64,000 nucleotides of DNA from Chryseobacterium sp. ISL-80 (GTDB lineage: Bacteria > Bacillota > Bacilli > Bacillales > Cytobacillaceae). Each line of letters begins with the position of its first letter. The first letter of the stretch is position 1. The position numbers and the translations under genes were made by a program. The stretch spans positions 310,001 through 374,000 of the forward strand of contig JAGGQZ010000009.1 in the NCBI GenBank assembly GCA_018613055.1, written 5' to 3'. The notes under the pieces are model-generated. The model did no database searches, had not been told where the DNA came from, and saw only the letters and a program-made list of their open reading frames with translations. Positions 26,268 to 34,965 of the stretch are shown here, in pieces.

Positions 26268-27509
26268 TTATGCTGTTACATTCTCCTCCATTTCAACCTC
26301 TCCAAATGTCTCTCCTTCAGAGCGGGCAACATACACAGCACAGGCAGCATCTCCAGTAATATTCACTGCTGTCCTGCACATATCAAGAAGGCGGTCAACC
26401 CCAAGAACTAATGCGATTGCTTCAACTGGCAAACCTACTGATGTTAATACCATAGACAACATGATCAATCCTACTCCAGGGACACCAGCTGTGCCGATGC
26501 TTGCAAGCGTTGCAGTCAAGATAACTGTCAATAGCTGGCCTAATCCTAATTCTGCACCATAGACCTGTGCTATAAAGATCGTAGCAACACCTTGCATGAT
26601 TGCCGTACCATCCATATTGATAGTCGCACCTAGCGGCTGTACGAACCCACTGACACTCTTAGAAACTTTGAGGTTATTTTGCAAGGTTTTCATTGAGATC
26701 GGCAGGGTTGCCGCACTGCTTGAAGTACTGAAGGCAACAATCATAGCAGGGGAGAACTCTTTAAAGAATTTCACAGGATTCAATTTTCCAAGCATAGATA
26801 CAGCCGATCCATAAACGATGACCATATGAAGCAACAGTACAAACAGTACGACAAACATGTATTTACCCATCGCGGCTATTGCCTCTAATCCCTGGCTGCC
26901 AATTGCTGTCGCAATCAAACCAAAAGCTCCATAAGGGGCAAATTTCATGACTGCCTGAACCAAATACATCATCACATCGTTTGCCTGTTCAACCAGCCTG
27001 ATTAACCCGGCAGCTTTTTCGCCGATTCTAGCTATGCCAAAACCAATGATAATCGAGAACGCAATTACCTGAAGCATAGAGCCCTCGACCATGGCACCTA
27101 GAGGATTGGCTGGAATAATATTTAACAAAGTTTCAATCACCGGCGGCGCTTCGGCTGCTTCAAAGTTTGCGCCATCCAATTGGAAGCTGCCTGAGCCAGG
27201 TTGAACAAGAAGAGCCATTCCAATCGCCAAAACCAATGCAATACCGGTTGTGATTAAAAAGAAAGCAATGGTTTTGCCGCCGATTCTGCCAAGCTTTTTC
27301 GGATCACTGATTCCCGCTGTCCCCAGTATCAGTGAGACAATGACAATCGGGACAACAAGCATCTTAATCAAATTGACAAATATCTTTCCGAGAGGCACAA
27401 ATACATAACTGTTGACGGTGTCAAAGGCTCCTGGCATGGCCAGGTTAAAAATAAGGCCAACAATGATACCAAGCCCCATACCATAAAGGATTTTGCGAGT
27501 TAGTGACAT
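26268..27509 (-). CDS. Dicarboxylate/amino acid:cation symporter (DAACS family)
   Basis: A 413-residue secondary transporter of the GltP/DctA group with about eight membrane segments. The substrate-binding signatures are AFSTSSSAATLPISM (serine-rich loop, near 255-270), GATINMDGTAIMQG (NMDGT motif) and DRLLDMCRTAVNITGD near the end. It takes up glutamate/aspartate or C4-dicarboxylates with protons or sodium. A cre box 28 bases before the start implies CcpA-mediated carbon control. The ATG follows AGGAGGAGATGAA. Confidence 0.92.
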   Translation of the reverse strand: MSLTRKILYGMGLGIIVGLIFNLAMPGAFDTVNSYVFVPLGKIFVNLIKMLVVPIVIVSLILGTAGISDPKKLGRIGGKTIAFFLITTGIALVLAIGMALLVQPGSGSFQLDGANFEAAEAPPVIETLLNIIPANPLGAMVEGSMLQVIAFSIIIGFGIARIGEKAAGLIRLVEQANDVMMYLVQAVMKFAPYGAFGLIATAIGSQGLEAIAAMGKYMFVVLFVLLLHMVIVYGSAVSMLGKLNPVKFFKEFSPAMIVAFSTSSSAATLPISMKTLQNNLKVSKSVSGFVQPLGATINMDGTAIMQGVATIFIAQVYGAELGLGQLLTVILTATLASIGTAGVPGVGLIMLSMVLTSVGLPVEAIALVLGVDRLLDMCRTAVNITGDAACAVYVARSEGETFGEVEMEENVTA

Positions 27510-27536
27510 TTCATCTCCTCCTAAAAAGATATAAAA

Positions 27537-27550
27537 TGAAAGCGCTTACT
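27537..27550. promoter_or_regulatory. CcpA cre box upstream of the DAACS gene
   Basis: TGAAAGCGCTTACT matches the cre consensus TGWAARCGYTWNCW at every position. It lies 28-41 bases before the start codon, in the promoter or leader, which suggests repression by CcpA during glucose growth. Confidence 0.7.
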
Positions 27551-27714
27551 AAAATAACTGATAATTATAAATATTTAGTTATATTTAAAATATGCCTCAA
27601 AACGACTTATTTACCAATGTGTTTTCTGTATATTTTAAAAATAAAACCATATAAGAGAACTGTTTTATTATGGTATATTCGTGATAACTCCAGTTTAAGA
27701 AGGAAGGGATATGA

Positions 27715-28275
27715 TTGGATTCTCAAGAAAAATGGAATTTAAAATACAAGGATCGATTGACTAAAAAGATACAACCAGAACCAAATACTAGGTTACTGAT
27801 GCAGTCAGGCTATTTGAACGGTGGGGAAGCACTCGACATTGCGTGTGGCCTTGGCGGCAATAGCTATTATCTTGCAGAGATCGGTTATGAAGTGACAGCA
27901 ATTGATATTTCGGATGTGGCTGTTGACTATGTTCAAGAGCAGGCAGCAGGTAAAAAGCTGAATATTACCGTTAAAAATGCTGATCTTACAAAAGAAACAC
28001 CGGTTTTAACAGGCCGGAAATATGAATTGGCGGTGCTGACTTACTATTTAGATCGTTCATTGTTTCCACTGATGAAGGAAGTAATCAAAGCAGATGGATA
28101 TTTGTTCATGGAAACCTTTTTTCAAAATGGAGCTTCAGGAAACCAGAATGTTTCGAATCGATACAAACTGGAATCGAATGAATTGCTGAAAGAATTCGGT
28201 GACTGGAGAGTTCTCTATTTCGAGGAAAATGAACAGGAAGGACGTCAGACAATTTTTTGCCAGAATCAGCGATAG
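27715..28275 (+). CDS. Class I SAM-dependent methyltransferase
   Basis: A 186-residue methyltransferase of the TehB-like group. Motif I reads ALDIACGLGGNSYYLAE near residue 38, followed by VTAIDISDVAV and a motif II region LAVLTYYLDRSLFP. Its substrate is unknown. The start is a TTG at 27715, placed 7 bases after AAGGAAGGG; an ATG 4 bases earlier is out of frame. It is convergent to an MFS transporter and shares a terminator with it. Confidence 0.83.
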   Translation: MDSQEKWNLKYKDRLTKKIQPEPNTRLLMQSGYLNGGEALDIACGLGGNSYYLAEIGYEVTAIDISDVAVDYVQEQAAGKKLNITVKNADLTKETPVLTGRKYELAVLTYYLDRSLFPLMKEVIKADGYLFMETFFQNGASGNQNVSNRYKLESNELLKEFGDWRVLYFEENEQEGRQTIFCQNQR

Positions 28276-28293
28276 ATTTTAACTTTATAGAAA

Positions 28294-28335
28294 GAAAAAG
28301 CAGAACCAAATCAATCCTCTGTTTCTGCTTTTTCA
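28294..28335. terminator. Bidirectional terminator
   Basis: GAAAAAGCAGAA and TTCTGCTTTTTC form a 12-bp perfect stem around an 18-base loop, between convergent genes. Confidence 0.8.
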
Positions 28336-28346
28336 AAGAAATACAG

Positions 28347-29573
28347 TTAAATAGTTTCTGCTATAACTCTACGTTCCAGTTTCAAAGCAACAAACAAGAA
28401 AGAGAACGCTGCAGCCATCCTGAATAGCGAAATTAGATTCATAGCTGTAGCCATGCCCATGCCATTAAGAAGCATGACACCCATTTGCGGAGCAATGAAT
28501 CCGACGATTGAAAGCAGGAAGTTATAATTGGCAATATAGTTCGTCCGGCCTTTTTCTGGTGATGCCTTAAGGAGCTGGTTGAATAATAGCAGGTTTGTTC
28601 CAGATACAAACAAGCCAATCCACAGATTGATTAAAGTTAGGTAAACAAGATTACTTGAAAGTATGGTTAAAGCAGGAGCTGTTGCCATACCTGCTGCGGC
28701 GATGAATAATACAAAGCTGTTTCCCCGCCGGTCTGCTGCATTCGCCCACCATTTTATACTGATAATTTGTGCAAGCTGATTCGTGACAGAAAATAGGCTT
28801 AACCATAAAGCAGTCGCGTTTGCCTCTTTAATTTGATAGATACTGAATAGTGACCATGCCATCTGTGCAGTAAAATTGAATAGTAACGCGGATATAACGA
28901 ATGCTAAAAAAGGTTTATGTTTAAAGAGATGAAGTGAAAACTTCTTTCTTTTTTCTTCTACAATCTCTTCATTTTTTCTTCTTTCAGGCTCCTTGTGTTT
29001 TATAAGAAAATATACCTCTGCTGCCGCAAACAGAAAGGCAGCAATAAACAATACCTGGTATGGAAAAGCATGACCTTTATCAAACTGTTGCAGAAACACT
29101 CCTGTACTAAAAGTTACAGCCATAGCGGCAATCGTATTGTATCTATTTCGTGAGCTGAAAAATTCTCCTCTTCGCTTTTCGGGTACCAGATCACCGATCA
29201 TGGACTGCCACGACAAACCTGATAAAGCACCTGGGAAGTTAAGCAGAGCGATCAGGATCACCAGCGCCCATGCTGCAAACGGAGTCCCGAGAAATGGAAC
29301 GAAAAGAATCAAGCTGAATAGCAGGCGGGTAACGAATGTTGAAATGACCGCAAAGTTCTTTTTACTTTGTACACGATTCAGCCAAATGGCCCCTGGAATC
29401 AATGCAAGCATTCCTATAATTGAAGGAAGGGAGACAATCAGCCCGATCTGCTGGTTTGTGGCTCCGAGAACACTAATGGCGAATAAAGGAATATACCCGT
29501 TGACCATATTGGTAGCTGCGGTGGAAGCAAGTCCGTTATAAATGCTCCACTTTTCATTTTCGTAAAATCTCAA
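28347..29573 (-). CDS. MFS transporter
   Basis: A major facilitator of about 408 residues with roughly twelve membrane segments. A short N-terminus beginning RFYENEKWSIYNGLAS leads to the first segment; the loop between TM2 and TM3 contains a degenerate motif A, and a long charged loop (EPERRKNEEIVEEKRKK) lies between the two halves. The TTG at 29573 follows GAGGGG and gives this conserved start; the open frame extends to 29699 but the extra 42 residues look unlike an MFS N-terminus. The substrate is unknown. Confidence 0.78.
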   Translation of the reverse strand: MRFYENEKWSIYNGLASTAATNMVNGYIPLFAISVLGATNQQIGLIVSLPSIIGMLALIPGAIWLNRVQSKKNFAVISTFVTRLLFSLILFVPFLGTPFAAWALVILIALLNFPGALSGLSWQSMIGDLVPEKRRGEFFSSRNRYNTIAAMAVTFSTGVFLQQFDKGHAFPYQVLFIAAFLFAAAEVYFLIKHKEPERRKNEEIVEEKRKKFSLHLFKHKPFLAFVISALLFNFTAQMAWSLFSIYQIKEANATALWLSLFSVTNQLAQIISIKWWANAADRRGNSFVLFIAAAGMATAPALTILSSNLVYLTLINLWIGLFVSGTNLLLFNQLLKASPEKGRTNYIANYNFLLSIVGFIAPQMGVMLLNGMGMATAMNLISLFRMAAAFSFLFVALKLERRVIAETI

Positions 29574-29796
29574 TCTATTTTTTCCCCTCTCAAAAAAATC
29601 ACACGAGATGGATTGTACGATTTTGCTTCTCAATAGGCAAGAGAAGCAAGTAAAAACAGTACAATCAGCATACCTTCTCAATAAAGAACAAAGCTCCATT
29701 TTCTAACGAAATTCAAGCCTAATTCAAAAAGAGAATGAAACACTGAAGGGTTAGAATATAATAAAACAATGTCAATGAAAAAGAGGGAGGGGAGCC

Positions 29797-30756
29797 ATGT
29801 ACAATATCCTTTTGTTCACGGATTCCGGGGTGGATGATTCTCTGGCCCTGATGTATGCCTTGCTGCATCCGCAGCTGAATGTTGTAGGTGTCGTAACCGG
29901 TTATGGAAACATCACAAAAGAACAGGCAATTAATAATACAGCCTATTTATTGCAGCTGGGAGGGAGAGAGGAAATACCGATCATCGCTGGCGCATCAGGC
30001 CCCTTATCCGGTGAACTGGCAACCTTTTATCCAGAAATCCACGGCCCTGAAGGTCTTGGGCCAATCAGGCCGCCAGAGGATTTTGGAGAGGTAGAGGTAT
30101 TTGATATTGATAAGATCCTCGATCTTGTGAATGAGTACCCAGATAATCTAGTGATTGTCGGTGTCGGAAGGCAAACGGAACTGGCCATCCCATTTATCCT
30201 GTATGGAGAGGATGCCTTCAAAACTGTTAACGCCTTTTATATCATGGGAGGAGCATTCCTCGTTCCCGGAAATGTCACAGCAGAAGCTGAAGCGAATTTT
30301 TATGCAGATCCGATTGCAGCCAATCAGGTCCTGGAAAAGGCAAGAAATGTTTTTCTTCATCCGCTGAACATTACCAATAAAGCCATTATCCCGCCAGCTG
30401 TAATCGACTACCTTGCAGAGAACAGCCAGTCTCCTTTCAAAGATCTGATCAAACCTGTATATGATTATTACTTTGAAGCATACAAAGAAAATGTACCTGG
30501 CATCCAGGGAGCGCCGTTGCATGATGTGATCACTTTAAGCGCTCTCGTGAATAGAAACCTGGTCAAATATCTGCCAAGAAGGGTAACCGTCGAATTGTTC
30601 GGCCGCGCGAAAGGGAAAAGCATGGCAGACTTCAGACCGAAACCAGAGCCTGAACCGGAAGAGGAACTGGATTGGATCGGCATGGAGGCAGACATACCGG
30701 CTTTTATCGAAGATTTCACCCTTATTTTCATGGGTAGTAAAACAACTAAAGCATAA
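29797..30756 (+). CDS. Nucleoside hydrolase
   Basis: A 319-residue inosine/uridine-preferring-type nucleoside hydrolase, which cleaves ribonucleosides to base and ribose. The calcium site near the N-terminus reads FTDSGVDDSLAL: the three key Asp residues are present although the usual first DTD is FTD. MGGAFLVPGN near 150 and the late APLHDVIT His/Asp motif near 240 match the family. The ATG at 29797 follows AGGGAGGGGAGCC. The neighbours are MFS transporters, but no functional link is evident. Confidence 0.88.
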   Translation: MYNILLFTDSGVDDSLALMYALLHPQLNVVGVVTGYGNITKEQAINNTAYLLQLGGREEIPIIAGASGPLSGELATFYPEIHGPEGLGPIRPPEDFGEVEVFDIDKILDLVNEYPDNLVIVGVGRQTELAIPFILYGEDAFKTVNAFYIMGGAFLVPGNVTAEAEANFYADPIAANQVLEKARNVFLHPLNITNKAIIPPAVIDYLAENSQSPFKDLIKPVYDYYFEAYKENVPGIQGAPLHDVITLSALVNRNLVKYLPRRVTVELFGRAKGKSMADFRPKPEPEPEEELDWIGMEADIPAFIEDFTLIFMGSKTTKA

Positions 30757-30760
30757 ACGA

Positions 30761-30793
30761 AAAGAACTCCCTCAGAGTAAAAGGGAGTTCTTT
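30761..30793. terminator. Bidirectional terminator
   Basis: AAAGAACTCCCT and AGGGAGTTCTTT form a 12-bp perfect stem with a 9-base loop, between the nucleoside hydrolase and the convergent MFS gene. Confidence 0.87.
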
Positions 30794-30801
30794 GTGATGG
30801 A

Positions 30802-32022
30802 TCATAAGCTTTGTTTTACTTCTTTATACTTTCTTGTGTTGGCATTTGAAACGAGGATCACAATAATACTAGAGGTAATCAATGTTCCATGGAAAATCCA
30901 GACCATTTTTGCCAATGAAAGAGCCTCTAGCAGGATAGGTGCAACCACAAATCCCAGCGCAAATCCCAGTGACTTTAATAGCATGCCAACTCCAAATATT
31001 CTGCCTCTAATATAATTATCCGTTTTCTGAAGAATGGTAGCATGCAGGGTGGTGAAGCATGCATCAAAGATTCCCGTAAAGAAAGCAAACAATAAGACAA
31101 TCCAAATATTTATATTCGAGAGAAACGTTATAAAACCAGCTGACATCAGGATGGCTGAAACAAAATAGGTACGATACAAGTGCTTTCCATTGATAAAATT
31201 CATCCTTGGCAAGAGAAGGGTGGCCAATACAGAGCCTATTCCCCAGACGCCCCAGATCAATCCGTATATCAAGCTTTGTTTGCTCGTATCGATAGCGTCA
31301 GCCAACAAAGGAATTCCCAGGTTATGTGAGGCACCGGCGAATGACCCGACGAGAAAAATGATGTTTATGTATAACAACATCGGCACAGACAGAATGAAAG
31401 AATATACTTCTTTTAAGTCTTTGCCAATCTGGGATACTTTTTCTTTCACTCCAGACGTTATAAGATTTGTTCCGACAGCTGCAGTTGTTTGCCATTTGAT
31501 TTTGATCAGAACGGCTGCTGATAACAAGTAGGTGGCTGCGTCGATGATCAAGGTAACCTGGTATCCAAGAAAATCAGTAATCACCCCAGCACCAATGAAC
31601 CCAAAAACGAGACTAATCGATGTCAATCTTGAAATCAGCGCATTAGTTTCGAGGACCTTATCCTGGCCAAATATTTGCGGAATTTCAGCACTGTAGCTTA
31701 CAGCAAAAAAACTGCTTGTCAAACCGATCAGGAAGCATACAATCAGGATCATCACTGGATTAGGAAAGGGAATTAAGCTAAGGATGATGACTGCGCGAAA
31801 AATATCGGTCCAAATCATGATTTTCCTGCGGTCAAAACGGTCTGCGAGGACACCGGAAAATAAGCTTGATAAGACTCCGCCCAAGGTACGGAACGCCATT
31901 GTCGCAGCAAGCCAGCCAGGACTTCCGGTCGCAATATACATTAAAACATTGATTGCAATTAAATCCATAAAAGTACCGAGATCGGAAAATGCTTTTACAT
32001 AAAGAAATACTTTGCGGTTCAT
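30802..32022 (-). CDS. MFS transporter, macrolide/multidrug efflux-like
   Basis: A 406-residue major facilitator with about twelve membrane segments, similar in layout to the MefA/YfmO-like drug efflux group. It starts MNRKVFLYVKAFSDLGTFMD and has a clear motif A-like loop GVLADRFDRRKIMIWTD near residue 60, then an RGRIFGVGML loop in the second half. Export of a drug or metabolite is inferred. The ATG at 32022 follows AGGGAGACTTCTT. Confidence 0.85.
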   Translation of the reverse strand: MNRKVFLYVKAFSDLGTFMDLIAINVLMYIATGSPGWLAATMAFRTLGGVLSSLFSGVLADRFDRRKIMIWTDIFRAVIILSLIPFPNPVMILIVCFLIGLTSSFFAVSYSAEIPQIFGQDKVLETNALISRLTSISLVFGFIGAGVITDFLGYQVTLIIDAATYLLSAAVLIKIKWQTTAAVGTNLITSGVKEKVSQIGKDLKEVYSFILSVPMLLYINIIFLVGSFAGASHNLGIPLLADAIDTSKQSLIYGLIWGVWGIGSVLATLLLPRMNFINGKHLYRTYFVSAILMSAGFITFLSNINIWIVLLFAFFTGIFDACFTTLHATILQKTDNYIRGRIFGVGMLLKSLGFALGFVVAPILLEALSLAKMVWIFHGTLITSSIIVILVSNANTRKYKEVKQSL

Positions 32023-32177
32023 AAGAAGTCTCCCTTAATTCTGTGGTGGTATAGTCACTCTGTTTTATTTTAAAGATTTCGAATTTACTTCGCAATACGA
32101 AATTTCAGTTTTTTGTTATAATATGAATAAATCTGACATTGGAATCTCTAAAATCATATACAGAGAGGAATTAAATA

Positions 32178-32738
32178 ATGATCCAAAGAGTCAATCAAAC
32201 CGTGATGCATAGTTATCCAGGAATGGTGGCCCTTGTAACGGTTAGTCATGAAGGCGAAAAGAATATTATGGCAGCCGGCTGGCACACCTATATTTCCTAT
32301 GACCCGCCAATTTATGGCGTAGCAATCGGCCGTGAACGTCATACATATCAATTAGTTAAAGAGGCAGGTACATTCGCAATTAACTTTGTCCCATTTGAAA
32401 ACGCAGCAATCATTCAGCAAGTGGGTGTATATTCAGGATCCGAAATCGACAAATTCGAGAAAGCGAATATCCTATTTGAACAGGGCTTATCAACAAACTC
32501 ACCTATCCTGAGTGACGCATACATAGCATACGAATGTGAAATCATTGACCGGAATAGCTATGGTGACCATGACTTGTTTGTTGCCAATATCGTAGAATTT
32601 TACAAAGATCAAGATCAGTTTCTTGAAAATGGTTTGCCGAATCTCAAGAAATTATCGATTCCGCTTTATCTGGGAAGATCTCAATATACGAGTGTGAATG
32701 ATAAAAGTGAACTTATAGCACATAAAGTTGAGGAATAG
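32178..32738 (+). CDS. Flavin reductase-like domain protein
   Basis: A 186-residue protein of the flavin reductase (FMN-binding split-barrel) family. NIMAAGWHTYISYDPPIYGVAIG is the flavin-contact block and HTYQLVKEAGTFAINF follows as in the family. It would use NAD(P)H and FMN, possibly serving partner oxygenases such as the luciferase-like enzymes encoded elsewhere in the window; that link is speculative. It is the last core-like gene before the AT-rich mobile region. Confidence 0.85.
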   Translation: MIQRVNQTVMHSYPGMVALVTVSHEGEKNIMAAGWHTYISYDPPIYGVAIGRERHTYQLVKEAGTFAINFVPFENAAIIQQVGVYSGSEIDKFEKANILFEQGLSTNSPILSDAYIAYECEIIDRNSYGDHDLFVANIVEFYKDQDQFLENGLPNLKKLSIPLYLGRSQYTSVNDKSELIAHKVEE

Positions 32739-32748
32739 TGAGCAGTAT

Positions 32749-32792
32749 AATCAGGATAAAATGTCAGCATGGATTATTTTATCCTGATTACT
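32749..32792 (+). terminator. Hairpin after the flavin reductase gene
   Basis: AATCAGGATAAAAT and ATTTTATCCTGATT pair perfectly over 14 bases around a 13-base loop, but only ACTTTAAG follows, so termination may be weak. Confidence 0.5.
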
Positions 32793-32814
32793 TTAAGAAG
32801 GGTGAGATGTACGT

Positions 32815-32956
32815 TGAAGAGAATCGTCCTACATTTGAATATAAGGAAAACGCTTAGAAAACAAGATTCTTTTTGTTATGTAGGTATATTCTCTTCACTT
32901 TTTTATTGAAGAGAATATACCTACATATAATTAAAATGAAGAGAAAGTTCCAACAT
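32815..32956. repeat. Cluster of four copies of a 20-bp motif, two forming a perfect palindrome
   Basis: The motif TGAAGAGAA followed by about six variable bases and CCNACAT occurs at 32815-32834, 32907-32926 and 32937-32956 on the plus strand, and inverted at 32878-32897. The inverted copy and the second direct copy are exact complements over 20 bases, separated by a 9-base T-rich loop. No T run follows, so it is not an ordinary terminator. The cluster marks the start of the AT-rich region and could be a set of transposase-binding sites, a regulatory array or a small mobile hairpin. Confidence 0.7.
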
Positions 32957-33289
32957 AATTAACATAAGCATTCCGATAAAGGAGGGAATGGTAGCAATGA
33001 ATTAAAAACTGACCTTTAGGTTATTACTTTTCCACGAATTATTAATAGGTGGACATTGGTAAAAAATTTTATAAAGAATGCACTTGTAGTCTAAACTTAC
33101 CTTCTAAAGGAAAAGAACTATTAACAAAAAACCAATGATTTTTCATCTGTAAAAGTCGTATTATTATTTGTTAAGCTATTTTCTTTATTTAATAGGCCTG
33201 GTTGGTTAAATTCGAATTAAAAATCAGGTTACAATTTTTCTCGAAATCGGGGAAACTAATAAGTATAACAATAATTTTTATGATTACTT
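32957..33289. other. Intergenic AT-rich stretch, no gene seen
   Basis: Stop codons are dense in all frames. An AAGGAGGGAATG sequence near 32980 is followed by ATGAATTAA, a dead start. No RNA gene or clear transposon end was recognised. Confidence 0.6.
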
Positions 33290-33321
33290 AAAAAAGCCTA
33301 AATCAATTACGGGTTTAGGCT
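33290..33321 (-). terminator. Terminator of the Pycsar operon
   Basis: On the minus strand AGCCTAAA and TTTAGGCT pair around an 11-base loop and are followed by TTTTT. It lies about 60 bases after the cyclase stop. Confidence 0.85.
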
Positions 33322-33378
33322 CAGAGTAAGTTTTTTAATGAGGTTTATTTTAGTTATGTATAAACTAACAAGAAAATT

Positions 33379-34122
33379 TTATAATACACTCCACCTATAA
33401 TTTGTGAAATAAAAAGTTTCCTGTTTACCATTGTAAGTGAAGCTCTCGGAATTCCACATGTTTATTTTTTCGTCGACTCCAAAAATATTTTTCCGGGTGT
33501 GAAATTTTACATTGTCATTTAGATTGTGATATACATACCTAGAAATACAAATATGATTAGGAGCTTTAGCCAAGTCACTTAGTCTTACAGCTTTATTCAC
33601 TGCATTACCTGCCCAAAAAAGACCTTTATTATTTAAGTCTCCACCAATACCAATTTTAGTACATAATATTTTTCCATCGTCTAAACCGATTCCAAAATCT
33701 ATTGCCGAATATTTACTTAACAGCTTATTAATGCCACTTTCTTCATGGGATATCATATACTTCATTTGCATTGCTGCTTGAACAGCACTACTTAATGTAT
33801 TTTTTGAAGTTCCTGGAAAGTAGACTAACATACTGTCCCCATTAAAACTCCGTACAGAACCTCCTAATGCATGAGCAAGGGTGGTAATTGTATGGAAATA
33901 AGCCATGTGAATTTTTGCAACTGTTGATTTATTATGATTGTTTAATATTCCTGTTGAACCTCGCATGTCTATATGTAGAACCGTTGCTTCAAATTTAACT
34001 CCTTTGTTACCGAAAGTTAACTTTTTATCATCTATATCTGGAACATAGTCGACATCTTCTACGACGAAATTTGTATCCATTATTTCCTTAACTTTTTTCG
34101 TAATGCTATCTTTTTTTCCCAT
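33379..34122 (-). CDS. Pycsar nucleotide cyclase (class III cyclase domain), PycC-like
   Basis: A 247-residue single-domain class III nucleotide cyclase. The two metal-binding Asp residues are Asp52 in VLHIDMRGST and Asp96 in SFNGDSML, and the NxxxR motif of the second catalytic half is Asn176-Arg180, so the active site looks intact. Directly upstream is a PycTM-type membrane effector, the combination that defines Pycsar, where phage infection triggers cCMP or cUMP synthesis. Whether C or U is used cannot be read from the sequence. The ATG at 34122 follows AAAGAGG by 7 bases; an in-frame TTG at 34140 overlaps the effector stop and is less likely. Confidence 0.85.
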   Translation of the reverse strand: MGKKDSITKKVKEIMDTNFVVEDVDYVPDIDDKKLTFGNKGVKFEATVLHIDMRGSTGILNNHNKSTVAKIHMAYFHTITTLAHALGGSVRSFNGDSMLVYFPGTSKNTLSSAVQAAMQMKYMISHEESGINKLLSKYSAIDFGIGLDDGKILCTKIGIGGDLNNKGLFWAGNAVNKAVRLSDLAKAPNHICISRYVYHNLNDNVKFHTRKNIFGVDEKINMWNSESFTYNGKQETFYFTNYRWSVL

Positions 34123-34136
34123 TGTTATACCTCTTT

Positions 34137-34667
34137 TCAAACAATATAAGAAAGTAAAATAAAAAACAAAAGTATTATACCTGTTAGAAGCAAATGATTA
34201 GTCGTTTTAGCGAAATAAACTGTTTTCTTATCCAGAATTTTTGACACTTCAAACACTTGTCCTAAAAGATCCACTGTTAAAGCATCCTCATCCATGCTCT
34301 TATACTGATCAATTAATTGTTCCTTTCCAATTTTAGAAATATGATAATAATAAAATAATGAAGATTCACCAGTCTGATAATGTTTAGCAGTTCGAGGTTT
34401 TAAAATTAAAACAATAATTATATAGAATTGGTAGGTAATAAATAATACCAACGCTAAACCGGTTATAAGTGTTAGGAAAGAAAGGATTTTCTCGTTTAAG
34501 CCATTAATTTCATTTATATTTACAAAGCTTAATTTTTTTGAAAATTCTATAAAAGCAGTTAGAAGAAATCCATATAATACGAGTAACGCACCAGCTTTTT
34601 GATCAATAAATTTTATTAAGTCTTGTATGTTTTTAAAGTTTTCGAAAATCATCTCACGTTTATCCAT
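34137..34667 (-). CDS. Pycsar effector PycTM (DUF5706-like membrane protein)
   Basis: A 176-residue protein with membrane segments at about 24-42, 61-89 and 158-175 and a charged helical middle, the layout of Pycsar-TM effectors. In the known systems the effector senses cyclic pyrimidine nucleotides and disrupts the inner membrane, causing abortive infection. It is first in a two-gene operon; the cyclase start follows 14 bases after its stop. The ATG at 34667 follows AAGGTGAT. The assignment rests on the topology plus pairing with a lone class III cyclase; the sequence itself is fast-evolving. Confidence 0.8.
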   Translation of the reverse strand: MDKREMIFENFKNIQDLIKFIDQKAGALLVLYGFLLTAFIEFSKKLSFVNINEINGLNEKILSFLTLITGLALVLFITYQFYIIIVLILKPRTAKHYQTGESSLFYYYHISKIGKEQLIDQYKSMDEDALTVDLLGQVFEVSKILDKKTVYFAKTTNHLLLTGIILLFFILLSYIV

Positions 34668-34857
34668 TTTAATATCACCTTCTTTACTGTTGGTTTGTAA
34701 TTATTTCCAATGAACAATATAATTCTACCATAAAATAAATTGTTAAAGTACACTCTAACTCAAACGAGAATATCTGTTTAACTACAAAAATTTAACAAAG
34801 CTTTTATACGTAAAATTGTTATAGAAATTGAAAAAAATTTATTCAACCGATTTTCTT

Positions 34858-34887
34858 AACGTCTACCTCAGGGAAGGCGTTTTTTTA
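34858..34887 (+). terminator. Terminator-like hairpin in the leader upstream of the tns genes
   Basis: AACGTCT and AGGCGTT pair (one G-U), with possible extra CCT/GGG pairs inside, followed by TTTTTTT. On the plus strand no gene precedes it, since the Pycsar operon runs the other way. It may end a short leader RNA or attenuate tns transcription, or terminate stray transcription. Confidence 0.6.
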
Positions 34888-34965
34888 ATAAAAAACTAGT
34901 AATGACTTATAATTTTTGAAATACGTGGATAACATGACAATACACAGTAAAGGGAGTGATAAATT

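Noticed and set aside
29574-29699. N-terminal extension of the MFS transporter
   Set aside because: The extra 42 codons are Cys-rich and unlike an MFS start; a TTG after GAGGGG at 29573 gives the expected N-terminus.
32808-32910. A short gene starting at the TTG near 32814 or a leader peptide
   Set aside because: The frame runs through the palindrome into a stop, with only a modest GGGTGAG upstream and no recognisable product; the repeated motif explains the conserved bases better.
34775-34810. Left transposon terminus starting TGTTTAACTACAAAAATTT
   Set aside because: Resemblance to the candidate right end is limited to a few bases in AT-rich DNA; no repeated sites and no target duplication were found.
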